64,000 nt of DNA from Luteimonas rhizosphaerae. Its GTDB lineage: Bacteria > Pseudomonadota > Gammaproteobacteria > Xanthomonadales > Xanthomonadaceae. Below the pieces are notes generated by a model. It searched no databases. It was not told where the DNA came from and saw nothing but the letters and a program-made list of their open reading frames with translations. A program made the position numbers and the translations under genes. This document shows positions 51,891 through 61,231 of the stretch, in pieces (the stretch's first letter is position 1; each line of letters begins with the position of its first letter). The stretch is taken from assembly GCF_002849595.1 (NCBI RefSeq), contig NZ_NRQR01000011.1:18061-82060 (forward strand), given 5' to 3'.

Positions 51891-53093
51891 GTGTCCTCCT
51901 TCTTTTCCGCTGTCGAACTCGTCCCCGGTGATCCCATCCTCGGCCTGACCGAGGCCTACAACGCCGATCCGCGCACGACCAAGGTCAACCTGGGCGTGGG
52001 CATCTACTACGACGAGGCCGGCCGGATCCCGGTGCTGGACGCGGTCCGCGAGATCGAACAGCGCCTGGCCGCCGAGGCCAAGCCGCGCGGCTACCTGCCG
52101 ATCGACGGCCTGCCCGACTACACCCGCGCCACGCGCGAGCTGCTGTTCGGCATCGACTCGCCGCTGCTGGCCGCGGGTCGCGTCGCGACCACCCAGACCA
52201 TCGGCGGCAGCGGCGCGCTGCGCACCGGCGCGGACCTGCTGAAGAAGGTGCTGCCGCACGCGACCATCGCGATCAGCAATCCGAGCTGGGAGAACCATCG
52301 CGCGGTCTTCGGTGCGGTCGGCTTCGACGTCGTCGACTACGCCTACTTCGACGCCGCCACACACGGCATCGACTTCGACGCCATGCTCGCCGACCTGCGC
52401 ACGCTCGAGGCCGGCACCGTCGTGCTGCTGCACGCCTGCTGCCACAACCCGACCGGCGCCGATCTCACCGAGGCGCAGTGGCGCCAGGTCATCGACGTGC
52501 TGGCCGAGCGCGCGCTGTTCCCCTTCATCGACATGGCCTACCAGGGCTTCGACCGCGGCATCGACGAGGACGCCGCCGCCGTGCGCCTGCTGGCGGCATC
52601 GGGCATCGCCGAGTTCGTCGTCGCCAGCTCGTACTCCAAGTCGTTCTCGCTGTACGGCGAGCGCGTCGGCGCGCTGACCGTGGTGTCGGCCACGGCCGAG
52701 CAGAGCCGCGCGGTGCAGTCGCAGATCAAGCGCATCGTCCGCGCGAACTATTCGAGTCCGTCGAACCACGGCGCCGCGCTGGTCGCCGGCGTGCTGGGCA
52801 GCCCGGAGCTGCGCGCGCGCTGGGAGGCGGAGCTGGGCCAGATGCGCGAGCGCATCCACGCCTTGCGCGCGGGCCTGGTCGAGAAGCTCGCCGCGAACGG
52901 CGCGCCCGAATTCGCCTTCATCCAGGACCAGGCCGGCATGTTCTCGTACTCGGGCCTGAGCCGCGCCCAGGTGGACCGCCTGCGCGACGAGTTCGGCATC
53001 TACGCCGTCGGCACGGGCCGCATCTGCGTGGCCGCGCTGAGCCTGAAGAACCTGGATTACGTGGCCGAAGCGGTCGCGACCGTCGCCCGCTGA
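51891..53093 (+). CDS. tyrB: Aspartate/aromatic aminotransferase (class I PLP)
   Basis: 400 residues of the Ia aminotransferase subgroup. NLGVGIYYDEAGRIPVL, CHNPTG, DMAYQGFDRG and the PLP lysine in SSYSKSFSLYGERVG (Lys250) are all present. This group interconverts amino acids with 2-oxo acids using 2-oxoglutarate or oxaloacetate. Aspartate and aromatic enzymes cannot be separated by motifs alone, but the phhA next door favours tyrosine/phenylalanine transamination. GTG start; the ribosome-binding site is weak. No neighbour is coupled to it. Confidence 0.85.
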   Translation: MSSFFSAVELVPGDPILGLTEAYNADPRTTKVNLGVGIYYDEAGRIPVLDAVREIEQRLAAEAKPRGYLPIDGLPDYTRATRELLFGIDSPLLAAGRVATTQTIGGSGALRTGADLLKKVLPHATIAISNPSWENHRAVFGAVGFDVVDYAYFDAATHGIDFDAMLADLRTLEAGTVVLLHACCHNPTGADLTEAQWRQVIDVLAERALFPFIDMAYQGFDRGIDEDAAAVRLLAASGIAEFVVASSYSKSFSLYGERVGALTVVSATAEQSRAVQSQIKRIVRANYSSPSNHGAALVAGVLGSPELRARWEAELGQMRERIHALRAGLVEKLAANGAPEFAFIQDQAGMFSYSGLSRAQVDRLRDEFGIYAVGTGRICVAALSLKNLDYVAEAVATVAR

Positions 53094-53364
53094 TCGAGCG
53101 CCCGGGACGCGGCGCCGGCCAGCGCGAACGGACGTGCCTGCACTCCGTTCGCGCGCAGACGCACGCCTGCCGCCTGACGATCGCGCAACGGGTGGATGAC
53201 GCGGCGGCGTGACGCTGCAGGCTGGTGCCGATCCCGATGCGTCGCCCGGCGTCGATGCGCCGCGCGTGCGACGGGCGGTCCCATGCCGTTCACGCGGACG
53301 TTTGCGACAATGCGGGCCCGCTGCGTGCCGATCGCGCCGCGCAGGCCGTCCCCCGGAGTTGCCC

Positions 53365-53823
53365 ATGTTGTCCCGTTCCGTCTGGTGCTGCGCGCTGGCG
53401 CTGTCCGCGCTGTGCGCCTCGCCGTTCGCCGCCGCACGCAGCTGCGCCCTGTCGATCGACAGCAACGACACCATGCGCTTCGACAAGCGCGAGCTGCGCG
53501 TCGCTGCCGACTGCACCGAGGTCGCCCTGACGCTGCGCCACACCGGGCGCCAGTCCGCCGGTGCGATGGGCCACAACTGGGTGCTGACGAAGACCGCCGA
53601 CTACCGGCCGGTCGCGATCGCCGGCGGCCGCGGCAGCCTCGCGCACAGCTATCTGCCGCCGGGCGACACGCGCGTCATCGCGCACACCAAGGTCATCGGC
53701 GGCGGCCAGTCCACGACCGTCACCTTTCCGACGCGCGGCCTGCAGGCCGGCGGCGCCTACACCTTCTTCTGCTCGTTCCCCGGGCACTGGAACGTCATGC
53801 GCGGCACGCTGGTGGTGGGCTGA
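53365..53823 (+). CDS. azu: Azurin
   Basis: 152 residues with a signal peptide cleaved around residue 25. The mature blue-copper protein has Cys27-Cys50 (the conserved disulfide) and copper ligands His70 in GAMGHNWVL and Cys136, His141 and Met145 in FFCSFPGHWNVMRG. It is a periplasmic one-electron carrier, for example to nitrite reductase or peroxidases. Its stop overlaps the start of the TonB receptor (TGATG), an uncommon context. A CCGGAG ribosome-binding site supports ATG 53365. Confidence 0.95.
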   Translation: MLSRSVWCCALALSALCASPFAAARSCALSIDSNDTMRFDKRELRVAADCTEVALTLRHTGRQSAGAMGHNWVLTKTADYRPVAIAGGRGSLAHSYLPPGDTRVIAHTKVIGGGQSTTVTFPTRGLQAGGAYTFFCSFPGHWNVMRGTLVVG

Positions 53824-55988
53824 TGGGCGCGTTCTCCATTCGTGCGTGGCGCGCGCCGCTCGCCCTCGCACTCGCACTCGCGCTGGTCGGCGTCGCGCCG
53901 CTGGCGACGGCGGCCGAGCCCGTCACGGCATCGGGCAATGCCGAGCCGGTCACGCTGGGCCGCGTGCGCGTCGATGCGACGCGCCTGCGCAGCGTGTCCG
54001 GGTTCGACACCCCGGCCTCGGTCGACACGATCCGGCTCGACAGCGACGTCAATCGCGCCGAGTCGATCGCGTCCGAACCGCTCAACGGTGTGCCGGGCCT
54101 GCTCGCGCGCGACCGCCAGAACCACGCGCAGGACACCCAGCTGTCGATCCGCGGCTTCGGCGCGCGCTCCACGTTCGGCGTGCGCGGCGTGCGCCTGTTC
54201 GCCGACGGCATCCCGGCGTCGATGCCGGACGGCCAGGGCCAGCTGTCGCATTTCAATCTGGTCGGCGGCGACCGCATCGACGTGATCCGCGGCCCGTTCT
54301 CGGCCCTGTACGGCAACTCGTCGGGCGGCGTCGTGCAGCTGTGGAGCGCCGACGGCCAGCCGGGCGATCCGTGGCGGTTCAAGGCCAGCGCCGGCAGCGA
54401 TGCGACGACGAGCGTTGCCGCACAGCTGCGCGGCGGCGATGCGCGGATCGGCTACAACGTGGCGCTGTCGCGCTTCGACACCGACGGCTACCGCGATCAC
54501 AGCGCGGCGCGGCGCGATTCCCTGAACGCCAAGGTCCGCTTCGATTTCGGCGCGCGCCGCACGCTGGATCTGGTCGCCAACGCGCTGGACCTGCCGGAGG
54601 CGCAGGACCCGCTGGGCCTGACCGCCGCGCAGGTCCGCGAGAACCCGCGCCAGGCGACCGCGGTCGCGACCCAGTTCAACACCCGCAAGTCGGTGCGCCA
54701 GCAGCAGGGCGGCGCCGTGTACGAACACGGGCTCGGCGAGGCGCAGACGCTGCGCGCGATGTTCTATGCGGGCGAGCGCGAGGTCGTGCAGTACCTGCCG
54801 ATTCCGGCGGTGGCGCAGGCGAATCCGTTGAACGCCGGCGGCGTCATCGATCTCGACAACCGCTACGGCGGCATCGACCTGCGCTGGAGCTGGGAAGGTG
54901 AACTCGCAGGCCGTCCGCTGGAATTGACGATCGGCGCGAATGCCGACCGGCAGCGGCAGCACCGCCAGGGCTTCGAGAATTTCGCCGGTGCCGCGCTCGG
55001 CGTGCGCGGCGCGTTGCGACGCGACGAGCGCAACTCGGTCGACAACCGCGACCAGTTCGCACAGGTGTGGTGGACGTTCGCGCCGCGCTGGTCGCTGCTC
55101 GCGGGCGTGCGCCACAGCGAGGTGACCTTCGACTCCGACGACGACTACGTCACCGCGGCCAATCCCGACGACAGCGGCGGCGTGCGCTATCGCCAGACGT
55201 CCCCGGTCGCCGGCCTGATGTTCTCCGCGCGCGAGGACCTGCGGCTGTACCTGTCGGCAGGCCGCGGCTTCGAGACGCCGACCTTCAACGAACTCGGCTA
55301 CCGCGCCGACGGCGGCGCCGGCCTCGCGCTCGACCTGCAGCCGGCGATCAGCGACAACGTCGAACTCGGCGCCAAGTGGCGCGGCGCCGACGGCGCGACG
55401 CTCGATGCGGCGCTGTTCCGCGCCGACACCGACGACGAGCTCGCGGTCGCGCGCAACGTCGGCGGGCGCAGCAGTTTCCAGAACATCGGCCAGGCGCGGC
55501 GCCAGGGTCTGGAAGCCGCGTGGCGGCAGCCGCTGGGCGCGACGCTCGACCTGCAGCTGGCCTACACCTGGCTCGACGCGACGTTCCGCAACGACTACCT
55601 GATCTGCAGCGGCGTGGGCTGCACGGTGCCGGCGACGCCCGTCGCCACCGGCGCACGGATTCCCGGCGTCGCCCGCCAGCAGCTGTTCGCGCGGCTGCAG
55701 TGGGACGACGGCACCTGGGGCGCCGCGGTGGAAAGCGTCGGTCTCGGCGACGTGGTCGCCAACGATACCGGCGAGGCGCGCGCGCCCGGCCATGTGCTGC
55801 TGCACGTCGAAGGCTCGCGCCGCTGGGGCTTCGCCAGCGGTCAGCTGCGCACGTTCGCGCGGCTCGACAACGTGTTCGACAAGGCCTATATCGGGTCGGT
55901 GATCGTCAACGAAGGCAATGGCCGCTTCTACGAACCCGCGCCGGGTCGCGGCGTGTTGGTCGGCGCGCAGTGGACGTGGAACCGCTGA
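53823..55988 (+). CDS. TonB-dependent receptor resembling PqqU/YncD
   Basis: 721 residues. Signal peptide ends near [25 protein letters not shown] is the TonB-box region, and the plug has [34 protein letters not shown] and [16 protein letters not shown]. The barrel ends [20 protein letters not shown]. The [16 protein letters not shown] and MPDGQGQ blocks are close to YncD (PqqU), the pyrroloquinoline quinone receptor. The copper receptor OprC has different plug motifs. It is coupled to azurin and to the DUF779 gene by TGATG overlaps, so all three are made together. Ligand assignment is inference. Confidence 0.85.
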   Translation: MGAFSIRAWRAPLALALALALVGVAPLATAAEPVTASGNAEPVTLGRVRVDATRLRSVSGFDTPASVDTIRLDSDVNRAESIASEPLNGVPGLLARDRQNHAQDTQLSIRGFGARSTFGVRGVRLFADGIPASMPDGQGQLSHFNLVGGDRIDVIRGPFSALYGNSSGGVVQLWSADGQPGDPWRFKASAGSDATTSVAAQLRGGDARIGYNVALSRFDTDGYRDHSAARRDSLNAKVRFDFGARRTLDLVANALDLPEAQDPLGLTAAQVRENPRQATAVATQFNTRKSVRQQQGGAVYEHGLGEAQTLRAMFYAGEREVVQYLPIPAVAQANPLNAGGVIDLDNRYGGIDLRWSWEGELAGRPLELTIGANADRQRQHRQGFENFAGAALGVRGALRRDERNSVDNRDQFAQVWWTFAPRWSLLAGVRHSEVTFDSDDDYVTAANPDDSGGVRYRQTSPVAGLMFSAREDLRLYLSAGRGFETPTFNELGYRADGGAGLALDLQPAISDNVELGAKWRGADGATLDAALFRADTDDELAVARNVGGRSSFQNIGQARRQGLEAAWRQPLGATLDLQLAYTWLDATFRNDYLICSGVGCTVPATPVATGARIPGVARQQLFARLQWDDGTWGAAVESVGLGDVVANDTGEARAPGHVLLHVEGSRRWGFASGQLRTFARLDNVFDKAYIGSVIVNEGNGRFYEPAPGRGVLVGAQWTWNR

Positions 55989-56359
55989 TGGGCCGCGACG
56001 TCGCGCGCGTCGTCGCCACCCCGGTCGCCCTGGCGCGGATCGACGCGCTGCGCGCGCGGCACGGCGACCTGCTGTTCCACCTGGCGGCGGCGGGCGAGGC
56101 CGCACCACCGCTGTGCGTCGCGGTCGGCACCTTCGGTATCGGCGCCCGCGACGTGCGCCTGGGCGAAGTCGGCGGCGCGGCGTTCTACTGCACGCCGGCG
56201 CAGTTCGAGGCGCGATGCGACACGCAGCTGATCGTCGATGCGATCGACGGCGACGACGATCCCGCCTCGCTGCACGACGACGACGGGCGCCGGTTCGTCG
56301 TGCGCGGGCGTGCGTTCGATGCCGACGAGCTCGACACGCTGGCCCACGACGCCCGCTGA
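55988..56359 (+). CDS. DUF779 family protein lacking the usual cysteine pair
   Basis: 123 residues. DUF779 blocks: [41 protein letters not shown] and [13 protein letters not shown]...[10 protein letters not shown]. The usual GGCCDGS after FH is replaced by AAAGEAAPP, so the conserved cysteine pair is missing. DUF779 genes normally accompany aldehyde dehydrogenases or PQQ-linked alcohol oxidation. Coupling to a PqqU-like receptor fits a PQQ link. Function unknown. Starts by TGATG overlap with the receptor. Confidence 0.75.
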   Translation: MGRDVARVVATPVALARIDALRARHGDLLFHLAAAGEAAPPLCVAVGTFGIGARDVRLGEVGGAAFYCTPAQFEARCDTQLIVDAIDGDDDPASLHDDDGRRFVVRGRAFDADELDTLAHDAR

Positions 56360-56421
56360 CGGCGGGACAGTCCACGCGATCCGCGACACAATACGGGCCT
56401 CTTCGCCGCCCGGTCGTCGCC

Positions 56422-57456
56422 ATGTCCCGCAGTTCCCTGACCCGTCATCTGATCGAGGAACAGCGCGCCGGCCACGTCACGCCGGACCTGCGCCTGCTGC
56501 TGGAAGTCGTGGCCCGCGCCTGCAAGCGGATCTCGGTCGCGGTCGGCAAGGGCGCGCTCGGCGACGTGCTCGGCGAAGCGGCCGCGGTGGGGGGCGGCGA
56601 CAGCATCAACGTGCAGGGCGAGGCGCAGAAGAAGCTCGACGTGATCAGCAACGAGATCCTGCTCGAGGCCAATGCCTGGGGCGGCCATCTGGCGGCCTGC
56701 GCCTCGGAGGAGATGGAGCACTCGCAGCCGATTCCCGACGCGTTCCCGCGCGGCAACTACCTGCTGGTGTTCGATCCGCTCGACGGCAGCTCCAACATCG
56801 ACATCAACGCCAGCGTCGGCACGATCTTCTCGGTGCTGCGCTGCCCGGACGGCGTCAGCGCGGCGCAGGACCAGGATTTCCTGCAGGCCGGCCACACCCA
56901 GGTCGCCGCCGGGTACTGCCTCTACGGCCCCAGCACGATGCTGGTGCTGACGATCGGCCACGGCACGCACGCGTTCACGCTGGACCGCGAGCAGGGCTCG
57001 TTCGTCATGACCGGCGCGCATCTGCAGATCCCGGCGGAGACGCGCGAGTTCGCGATCAACATGTCGAACCAGCGCCATTGGGAAGCGCCGACCCAGGCCT
57101 ATGTGGCGGATCTGCTGTCCGGCCAGGACGGCCCGCGCGGCAAGGACTTCAACATGCGCTGGGTTGCGGCGATGGTCGGCGACGTGCATCGCATCCTGAC
57201 CCGCGGCGGCATCTTCATCTATCCCTGGGACCGCAAGGAACCCGGCAAGCCGGGCAAGCTGCGGCTGATGTACGAGGCCAATCCGATGGCGATGCTGGTC
57301 GAGCAGGCCGGCGGTGCGGCGACGACCGGACGCGAACGCATCCTCGATGTCGCGCCGACGTCGCTGCACCAGCGCGTGCCGGTGTTCCTAGGTTCGAAGG
57401 ACGAGGTGGAGGCCGCGACGCGCTACCACCTGCAGCACGACGCCGCTGCCGCATGA
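56422..57456 (+). CDS. fbp: Fructose-1,6-bisphosphatase class I
   Basis: 344 residues. Metal and phosphate site: [20 protein letters not shown]; substrate region: [23 protein letters not shown]-site region near the N-terminus: [17 protein letters not shown]. It removes the 1-phosphate of fructose-1,6-bisphosphate in gluconeogenesis, in the cytoplasm as a tetramer. The stop overlaps the following 2OG-oxygenase start (ATGA), so the two are translationally coupled. The start follows a short gap after the DUF779 gene. Confidence 0.96.
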   Translation: MSRSSLTRHLIEEQRAGHVTPDLRLLLEVVARACKRISVAVGKGALGDVLGEAAAVGGGDSINVQGEAQKKLDVISNEILLEANAWGGHLAACASEEMEHSQPIPDAFPRGNYLLVFDPLDGSSNIDINASVGTIFSVLRCPDGVSAAQDQDFLQAGHTQVAAGYCLYGPSTMLVLTIGHGTHAFTLDREQGSFVMTGAHLQIPAETREFAINMSNQRHWEAPTQAYVADLLSGQDGPRGKDFNMRWVAAMVGDVHRILTRGGIFIYPWDRKEPGKPGKLRLMYEANPMAMLVEQAGGAATTGRERILDVAPTSLHQRVPVFLGSKDEVEAATRYHLQHDAAAA

Positions 57457-58151
57457 GCGACGCCGACTTCATCGAGGTCACGCCGGGCGCGCTGTCGCGC
57501 GATGCCTGCGCGGCGATCGTCGCGCGCATGCGCGCCAGCCGCGACCTGCAGCCGGGTGAGATCGGCGGCGGCGTCTATCCCGATCTCAAGCGCAGCCGCG
57601 ATCTCGCGATCAGCGAGCGCGAGGACTGGGCCGATGTCGCGCAAGGCCTGAACGTCGCGGTCTTCGGCGGCCTGGTCGCCTATTTGCGCAAGTACCCGCA
57701 GGCGCTGATCGCGCCGCTGATGCTGCAGCAGCCCGGCGCCGACGGCGCGCTGCAGCGGCTGACCGCCGAGGATTTCGCGGGCATGGACGCGCAGCGCCTC
57801 GCCGGCCTGGTGCACACCTGCCTGCGCCCCGGCGCGATCAACCTGCAGTGGTACGCGGCCGGCGACGGCGGCTACCCGTACTGGCACTGCGAGCTGTATC
57901 CACGCGACGCCAGCAGCGAGACGCTGCACCGGCATCTGCTGTGGACGGTGTACCTCAACGACGAGTTCAGCGCCGGCGAGACCGAATTCCTGTTCCAGCA
58001 GAAGAAGATCGCGCCGCGCACCGGCGACCTGCTGATCGCGCCGACCGCGTTCACGCACACGCATCGCGGCAACCGGCCCGAGCGCGGCGACAAGTTCATC
58101 GCCACCAGCTGGATCCTGTTCCAGCGCGCGGAGACCTTGTACCGCGGCTGA
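57453..58151 (+). CDS. 2OG-Fe(II) oxygenase (prolyl-4-hydroxylase-like)
   Basis: 232 residues, no signal peptide. A double-stranded beta-helix core: [12 protein letters not shown] supplies His and Glu (first iron ligands), [20 protein letters not shown] gives the second histidine and the arginine that binds 2-oxoglutarate. It hydroxylates an unknown protein or small molecule in the cytoplasm. The unusual H-x-E instead of H-x-D, if the alignment is right, should be checked. It is coupled to fbp, but the reason is unknown. Confidence 0.8.
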   Translation: MSDADFIEVTPGALSRDACAAIVARMRASRDLQPGEIGGGVYPDLKRSRDLAISEREDWADVAQGLNVAVFGGLVAYLRKYPQALIAPLMLQQPGADGALQRLTAEDFAGMDAQRLAGLVHTCLRPGAINLQWYAAGDGGYPYWHCELYPRDASSETLHRHLLWTVYLNDEFSAGETEFLFQQKKIAPRTGDLLIAPTAFTHTHRGNRPERGDKFIATSWILFQRAETLYRG

Positions 58152-58232
58152 TGTCCGGCAACGTGGTGCTTTCCCGCTGCGCAGGAGCCCGACCCGACGC
58201 GTGGATGCAGGCGGGAATCCGGCGCGAGAGAC

Positions 58233-58667
58233 CTAGCTGCGCGGGTGGTTCAGCACCAGCCAGTACAGGCCGATCTGCTTGACGACTTCGACGAACTTCT
58301 CGAAATCCACCGGCTTGCGGATGTAGCTGTTGACGCCCAGCGCATAGCTGGCCTCGACGTCGAAGGGTTCGGTACTGGTCGTGAGCACGACGACCGGCAG
58401 GCCGCGGGTCGCAGGATTGGCCCGCAGCGCCTGCAGCACTTCGCGGCCGTCGAGCTTGGGCAGATTCAGATCCAGCAGCACGATCGACGGCAGGTCGGCC
58501 GCGTCGCGCGTGGCATGGCGGCCGCGGGCGAACAGATAGTCCAGCGCCTCGGCGCCGTCGCCGACCACGACCAGCTGGCCTTCGATGCCGGCCTCGGCGA
58601 ACGCGATGCGGGTCAGTTCCGCGTCGTCGGGGTTGTCCTCGATCAGCAGGATCGTGTGTTCGCTCAT
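58233..58667 (-). CDS. Rcp1-type single-domain response regulator
   Basis: 144 residues, receiver only: ILLIEDNPDDAELTRIAF (acidic pair), Asp66 in LLDLNLPKLDGREV and conserved Thr and Lys in VVVLTTST and YIRKPVDF. The extended C-terminus is typical of Rcp1-like partners of phytochrome-type kinases. There is no output domain, so it acts through another protein or as a phosphate sink. Its ATG overlaps the stop of the upstream kinase gene (ATGA), so the pair forms one two-component system. Confidence 0.92.
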   Translation of the reverse strand: MSEHTILLIEDNPDDAELTRIAFAEAGIEGQLVVVGDGAEALDYLFARGRHATRDAADLPSIVLLDLNLPKLDGREVLQALRANPATRGLPVVVLTTSTEPFDVEASYALGVNSYIRKPVDFEKFVEVVKQIGLYWLVLNHPRS

Positions 58668-59752
58668 GCTTGCGTCGCGTCCTCGTCCGGCACCGCCGGC
58701 AAATCGATGAAGAACGTGCTGCCGACCTCCGGTTCCGACTGCACCCAGATGCGGCCGCCCTGCGCGTGCGCGAGCCGCTGCGCGATCACGAGGCCGAGGC
58801 CGTGGCCCGCACCGTCGTCCGCGCTGTGCAGGCGGCGGAAGGGGGCGAACAGTTTGGGAGCATAGCGCATGTCGAAACCGCGGCCGGCGTCGCGCACCGC
58901 CAGGCGCAGCCGTCCGTCGACGACCTCGCCGTCGACGGCGATGACCACCGTCGGCCGGTCCGACGAGAACGTCCAGGCGTTGCGCAGCAACTTGCCGAGC
59001 AGCTGCTTGAGCGCGTGCTCGTCGCCATGGGCCCACAGATCCGGCGCGATCGTGATGTCGGTCGCGCGCGTGGGATCGGCGTCCTGCAGCTCGACGCAGA
59101 TCCAGTCGCCGAGCAGGCTGACATCGACCGCGCGCGCCGGACGCGGCGGCTTGCTCGCGCGCATGTACTCGAGCAGCGCGTCGATGAGGCCGCCCGCGTT
59201 CGACGCCGCGTCGGAGATCCGCTGCAGGTGCGCGTGTGTGGAGGGATCACTGCCTTCCTGCGCGCGCAGGCGACGCGAGAACTGTTCGATCGCGCGCACC
59301 GGCGCGCGCAGTTCATGGGAGATACCGAACGCGAGCGTGTCCTGCTGCTGTTCCAGCGCGCGCAGCGCGGTGACATCGTGCAGCTGCAGCAACCGCCGCA
59401 CCTCGCCGGTGGCCGGGTCGTGCGGCAAGGCGTGCAGATCGAGCTGCAGGTGGCGCTCGCCCGTCCCGGCGTCGCCCAGCACGACCGGCGCCTGCTGCAG
59501 GCCCTCGCCGCCATCGGCGAGCCGCGCCAGCGCGGCATCGATCTCGTCGGCGACCGGCCCCAGCGCCGTGCGGTGCGCGGGCGCGCCGGCCAGGGCCTCG
59601 GGATCGACGCCGAGCAACCGGCCGATCGCGGGATTGGCCTGCAGCCAGGTGCCGTCGCCGGCGAGCACCGCCAGACCCGACCGGAGCTGATCGAATACCG
59701 GATGCAGGTGGGCGGCAGGAGGCGCGGTGCGCGTGGCGCGGGGATCGGACAT
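58664..59752 (-). CDS. PAS domain sensor histidine kinase, soluble
   Basis: 362 residues. PAS (about 15-130, FDQLRSGLAVLAGDGTWLQA), HisKA with His146 in LAFGISHELRAPVRAIEQFS and HATPase with GKLLRNAWTFSSDRPTVVIA, RDAGRGFDMRYAP and AGHGLGLVIAQRLAHAQGG. No transmembrane segment, so it senses a cytoplasmic signal; no bilin-binding domain is visible despite the phytochrome-like kinase and regulator. In-frame ATGs at 59752 and 59767 are both possible, neither with a good ribosome-binding site. It is coupled to the response regulator. Confidence 0.88.
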   Translation of the reverse strand: MSDPRATRTAPPAAHLHPVFDQLRSGLAVLAGDGTWLQANPAIGRLLGVDPEALAGAPAHRTALGPVADEIDAALARLADGGEGLQQAPVVLGDAGTGERHLQLDLHALPHDPATGEVRRLLQLHDVTALRALEQQQDTLAFGISHELRAPVRAIEQFSRRLRAQEGSDPSTHAHLQRISDAASNAGGLIDALLEYMRASKPPRPARAVDVSLLGDWICVELQDADPTRATDITIAPDLWAHGDEHALKQLLGKLLRNAWTFSSDRPTVVIAVDGEVVDGRLRLAVRDAGRGFDMRYAPKLFAPFRRLHSADDGAGHGLGLVIAQRLAHAQGGRIWVQSEPEVGSTFFIDLPAVPDEDATQA

Positions 59753-59894
59753 GGGCACGGCTGGCATCGGCGGGGCGTGAATCGCCGGGCAGTGTAGGAA
59801 ATTGCGGCGGCACCGCGGGTGCAGACCGGGTGAAGAGCGGGCCGGGCGCAGCGCCGCGACCCGGTCGGCGCGCCACGCGCCGGGGACACTCCGC

Positions 59895-60995
59895 CTAGAA
59901 CAGAGTGCCCTGCGGCGAGTCGACGCGCGGTGGCACGAACAGATCGGTCCGCAGCGGCGGCAGGCGGCCATAGCCCAGCGTGCGCCGCGCCTTCGCGAAG
60001 CGCGCGGCGAGCAGGTCGGCGAACACGCCCTGGCCGCGCTGCCGGCGACCGAAGGTACTGTCGTAGTCCTTGCCGCCGTGCAATTGCTGCAGCAGGCTCA
60101 TCACGTGCGCGGCACGTTCGGGATAGTGCAGCGCCAGCCACTCGCGCCACAGCGTCTTGAGTTCGTGCGGCAGCCGCAGCACCACGTAGCCCGCGGACCC
60201 GGCGCCAGCTTCGCGCGCGGCCGTCAGGATCGCCTCGAGCTCGCCGTCGGTGATCGCCGGGATCACCGGCGCCACCATCACGCCCACCGGCACGCCGGCA
60301 TCGGCCAGCGTCCGCCTCGCCCGCAGCCGCGCGTGCGGCGCCGAGGCTCGCGGTTCCATCCGCGCCGACAGCCGGTTGTCGAGCGTGGTCACCGAGAAAT
60401 ACACCGTCGCCAGACCCTGCGCGGCCAGCGGCGCCAGCAGGTCCAGGTCGCGCAGCACCAGCGCGTTCTTGGTGATGAGGCTGAAGGGATGGCGGGTTTC
60501 GGCCATGACGTCGATCAGCTGCCGGGTCACGCGGTAGCGCCGTTCGATCGGCTGGTAGGCGTCGGTATTGATGCCCAGGGCGATGGGCGTGCATGTGTAG
60601 GCGCGGCGGGCGAACTCCGCGCGCAGGCGCTCGGCGGCATTGGTCTTGGCGAACAGGCGGGTCTCGAAATCCAGCCCCGGCGAGAGGTCGAGATAGGCGT
60701 GCGACGGCCGCGCGAAGCAGTAGACGCAGCCGTGTTCGCAGCCCCGGTACGGATTGACCGACTGGCCGAACGCGATGTCCGGCGAGTCGTTGCGGCTGAC
60801 GATGCTGCGCGCCCGCTCCTCGACGACGACGGTCTCCGGCGCGCTGGCCTCGTCCTGCGCCAGCTGCAGGGCGTCCCAGCCGTCGTCCTCCGCGTGCGCG
60901 GTGCGTTGCTCGAACCGGCCGGCGACCCACGACGCCGCGCCGCGTCCCTTGCGCGCGGTCGCCTGCGGAGGGCGGATGGGGGCGGGCGGGCACAT
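59895..60995 (-). CDS. PA0069-family radical SAM protein
   Basis: 366 residues. The radical SAM cluster motif is in NPYRGCEHGCVYCFARPSHA (Cys86, Cys90, Cys93). This is the spore-photoproduct-lyase-like group named after P. aeruginosa PA0069, which is widespread, usually single-copy and uncharacterised. FETRLFAKTNAAERL and SLITKNALVLRDLD are family blocks. The C-terminus (GTLF) and length are normal. It is alone on its strand, without a clear operon partner. Confidence 0.92.
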   Translation of the reverse strand: MCPPAPIRPPQATARKGRGAASWVAGRFEQRTAHAEDDGWDALQLAQDEASAPETVVVEERARSIVSRNDSPDIAFGQSVNPYRGCEHGCVYCFARPSHAYLDLSPGLDFETRLFAKTNAAERLRAEFARRAYTCTPIALGINTDAYQPIERRYRVTRQLIDVMAETRHPFSLITKNALVLRDLDLLAPLAAQGLATVYFSVTTLDNRLSARMEPRASAPHARLRARRTLADAGVPVGVMVAPVIPAITDGELEAILTAAREAGAGSAGYVVLRLPHELKTLWREWLALHYPERAAHVMSLLQQLHGGKDYDSTFGRRQRGQGVFADLLAARFAKARRTLGYGRLPPLRTDLFVPPRVDSPQGTLF

Positions 60996-61129
60996 CGCCG
61001 CAGTCTGCGCGGCGCGCGTCTCAACCGGTGCGACGGCGCGGCGGCACCGGGTCTGTCCGGATCGACCGGAGCGTTGCGTTCAATGGGCTGGAACCAGATC
61101 GCCTGCGTGCGATTCAAGAGGGGGTTTCC

Positions 61130-61231
61130 ATGTGGAAGCGTCAGGTGCCGGACGCGGGCAGGGGCTTGTCCGGCGACAGGTGGGAGCAGCGGGACCGGGG
61201 CACGGCGATGGCGCCGGAGGTCGCGGCGTGA
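61130..61231 (+). CDS. 33-residue leader ORF coupled to the sigma-54 activator gene
   Basis: Starts MWKRQVPDAGRGLSGDRWEQ behind a strong AGAGGGGG ribosome-binding site. It ends at a TGA that overlaps the GTG start of the regulator gene (GTGA). No motif is recognisable. It may act as a translational leader or be a small protein. The good ribosome-binding site and the exact overlap argue for translation. Confidence 0.45.
   Translation: MWKRQVPDAGRGLSGDRWEQRDRGTAMAPEVAA

Noticed and set aside
53365..55988. Azurin-OprC type copper uptake
   Set aside because: The receptor plug has the YncD/PqqU blocks, not the OprC ones. It remains an alternative only if binding tests show copper.
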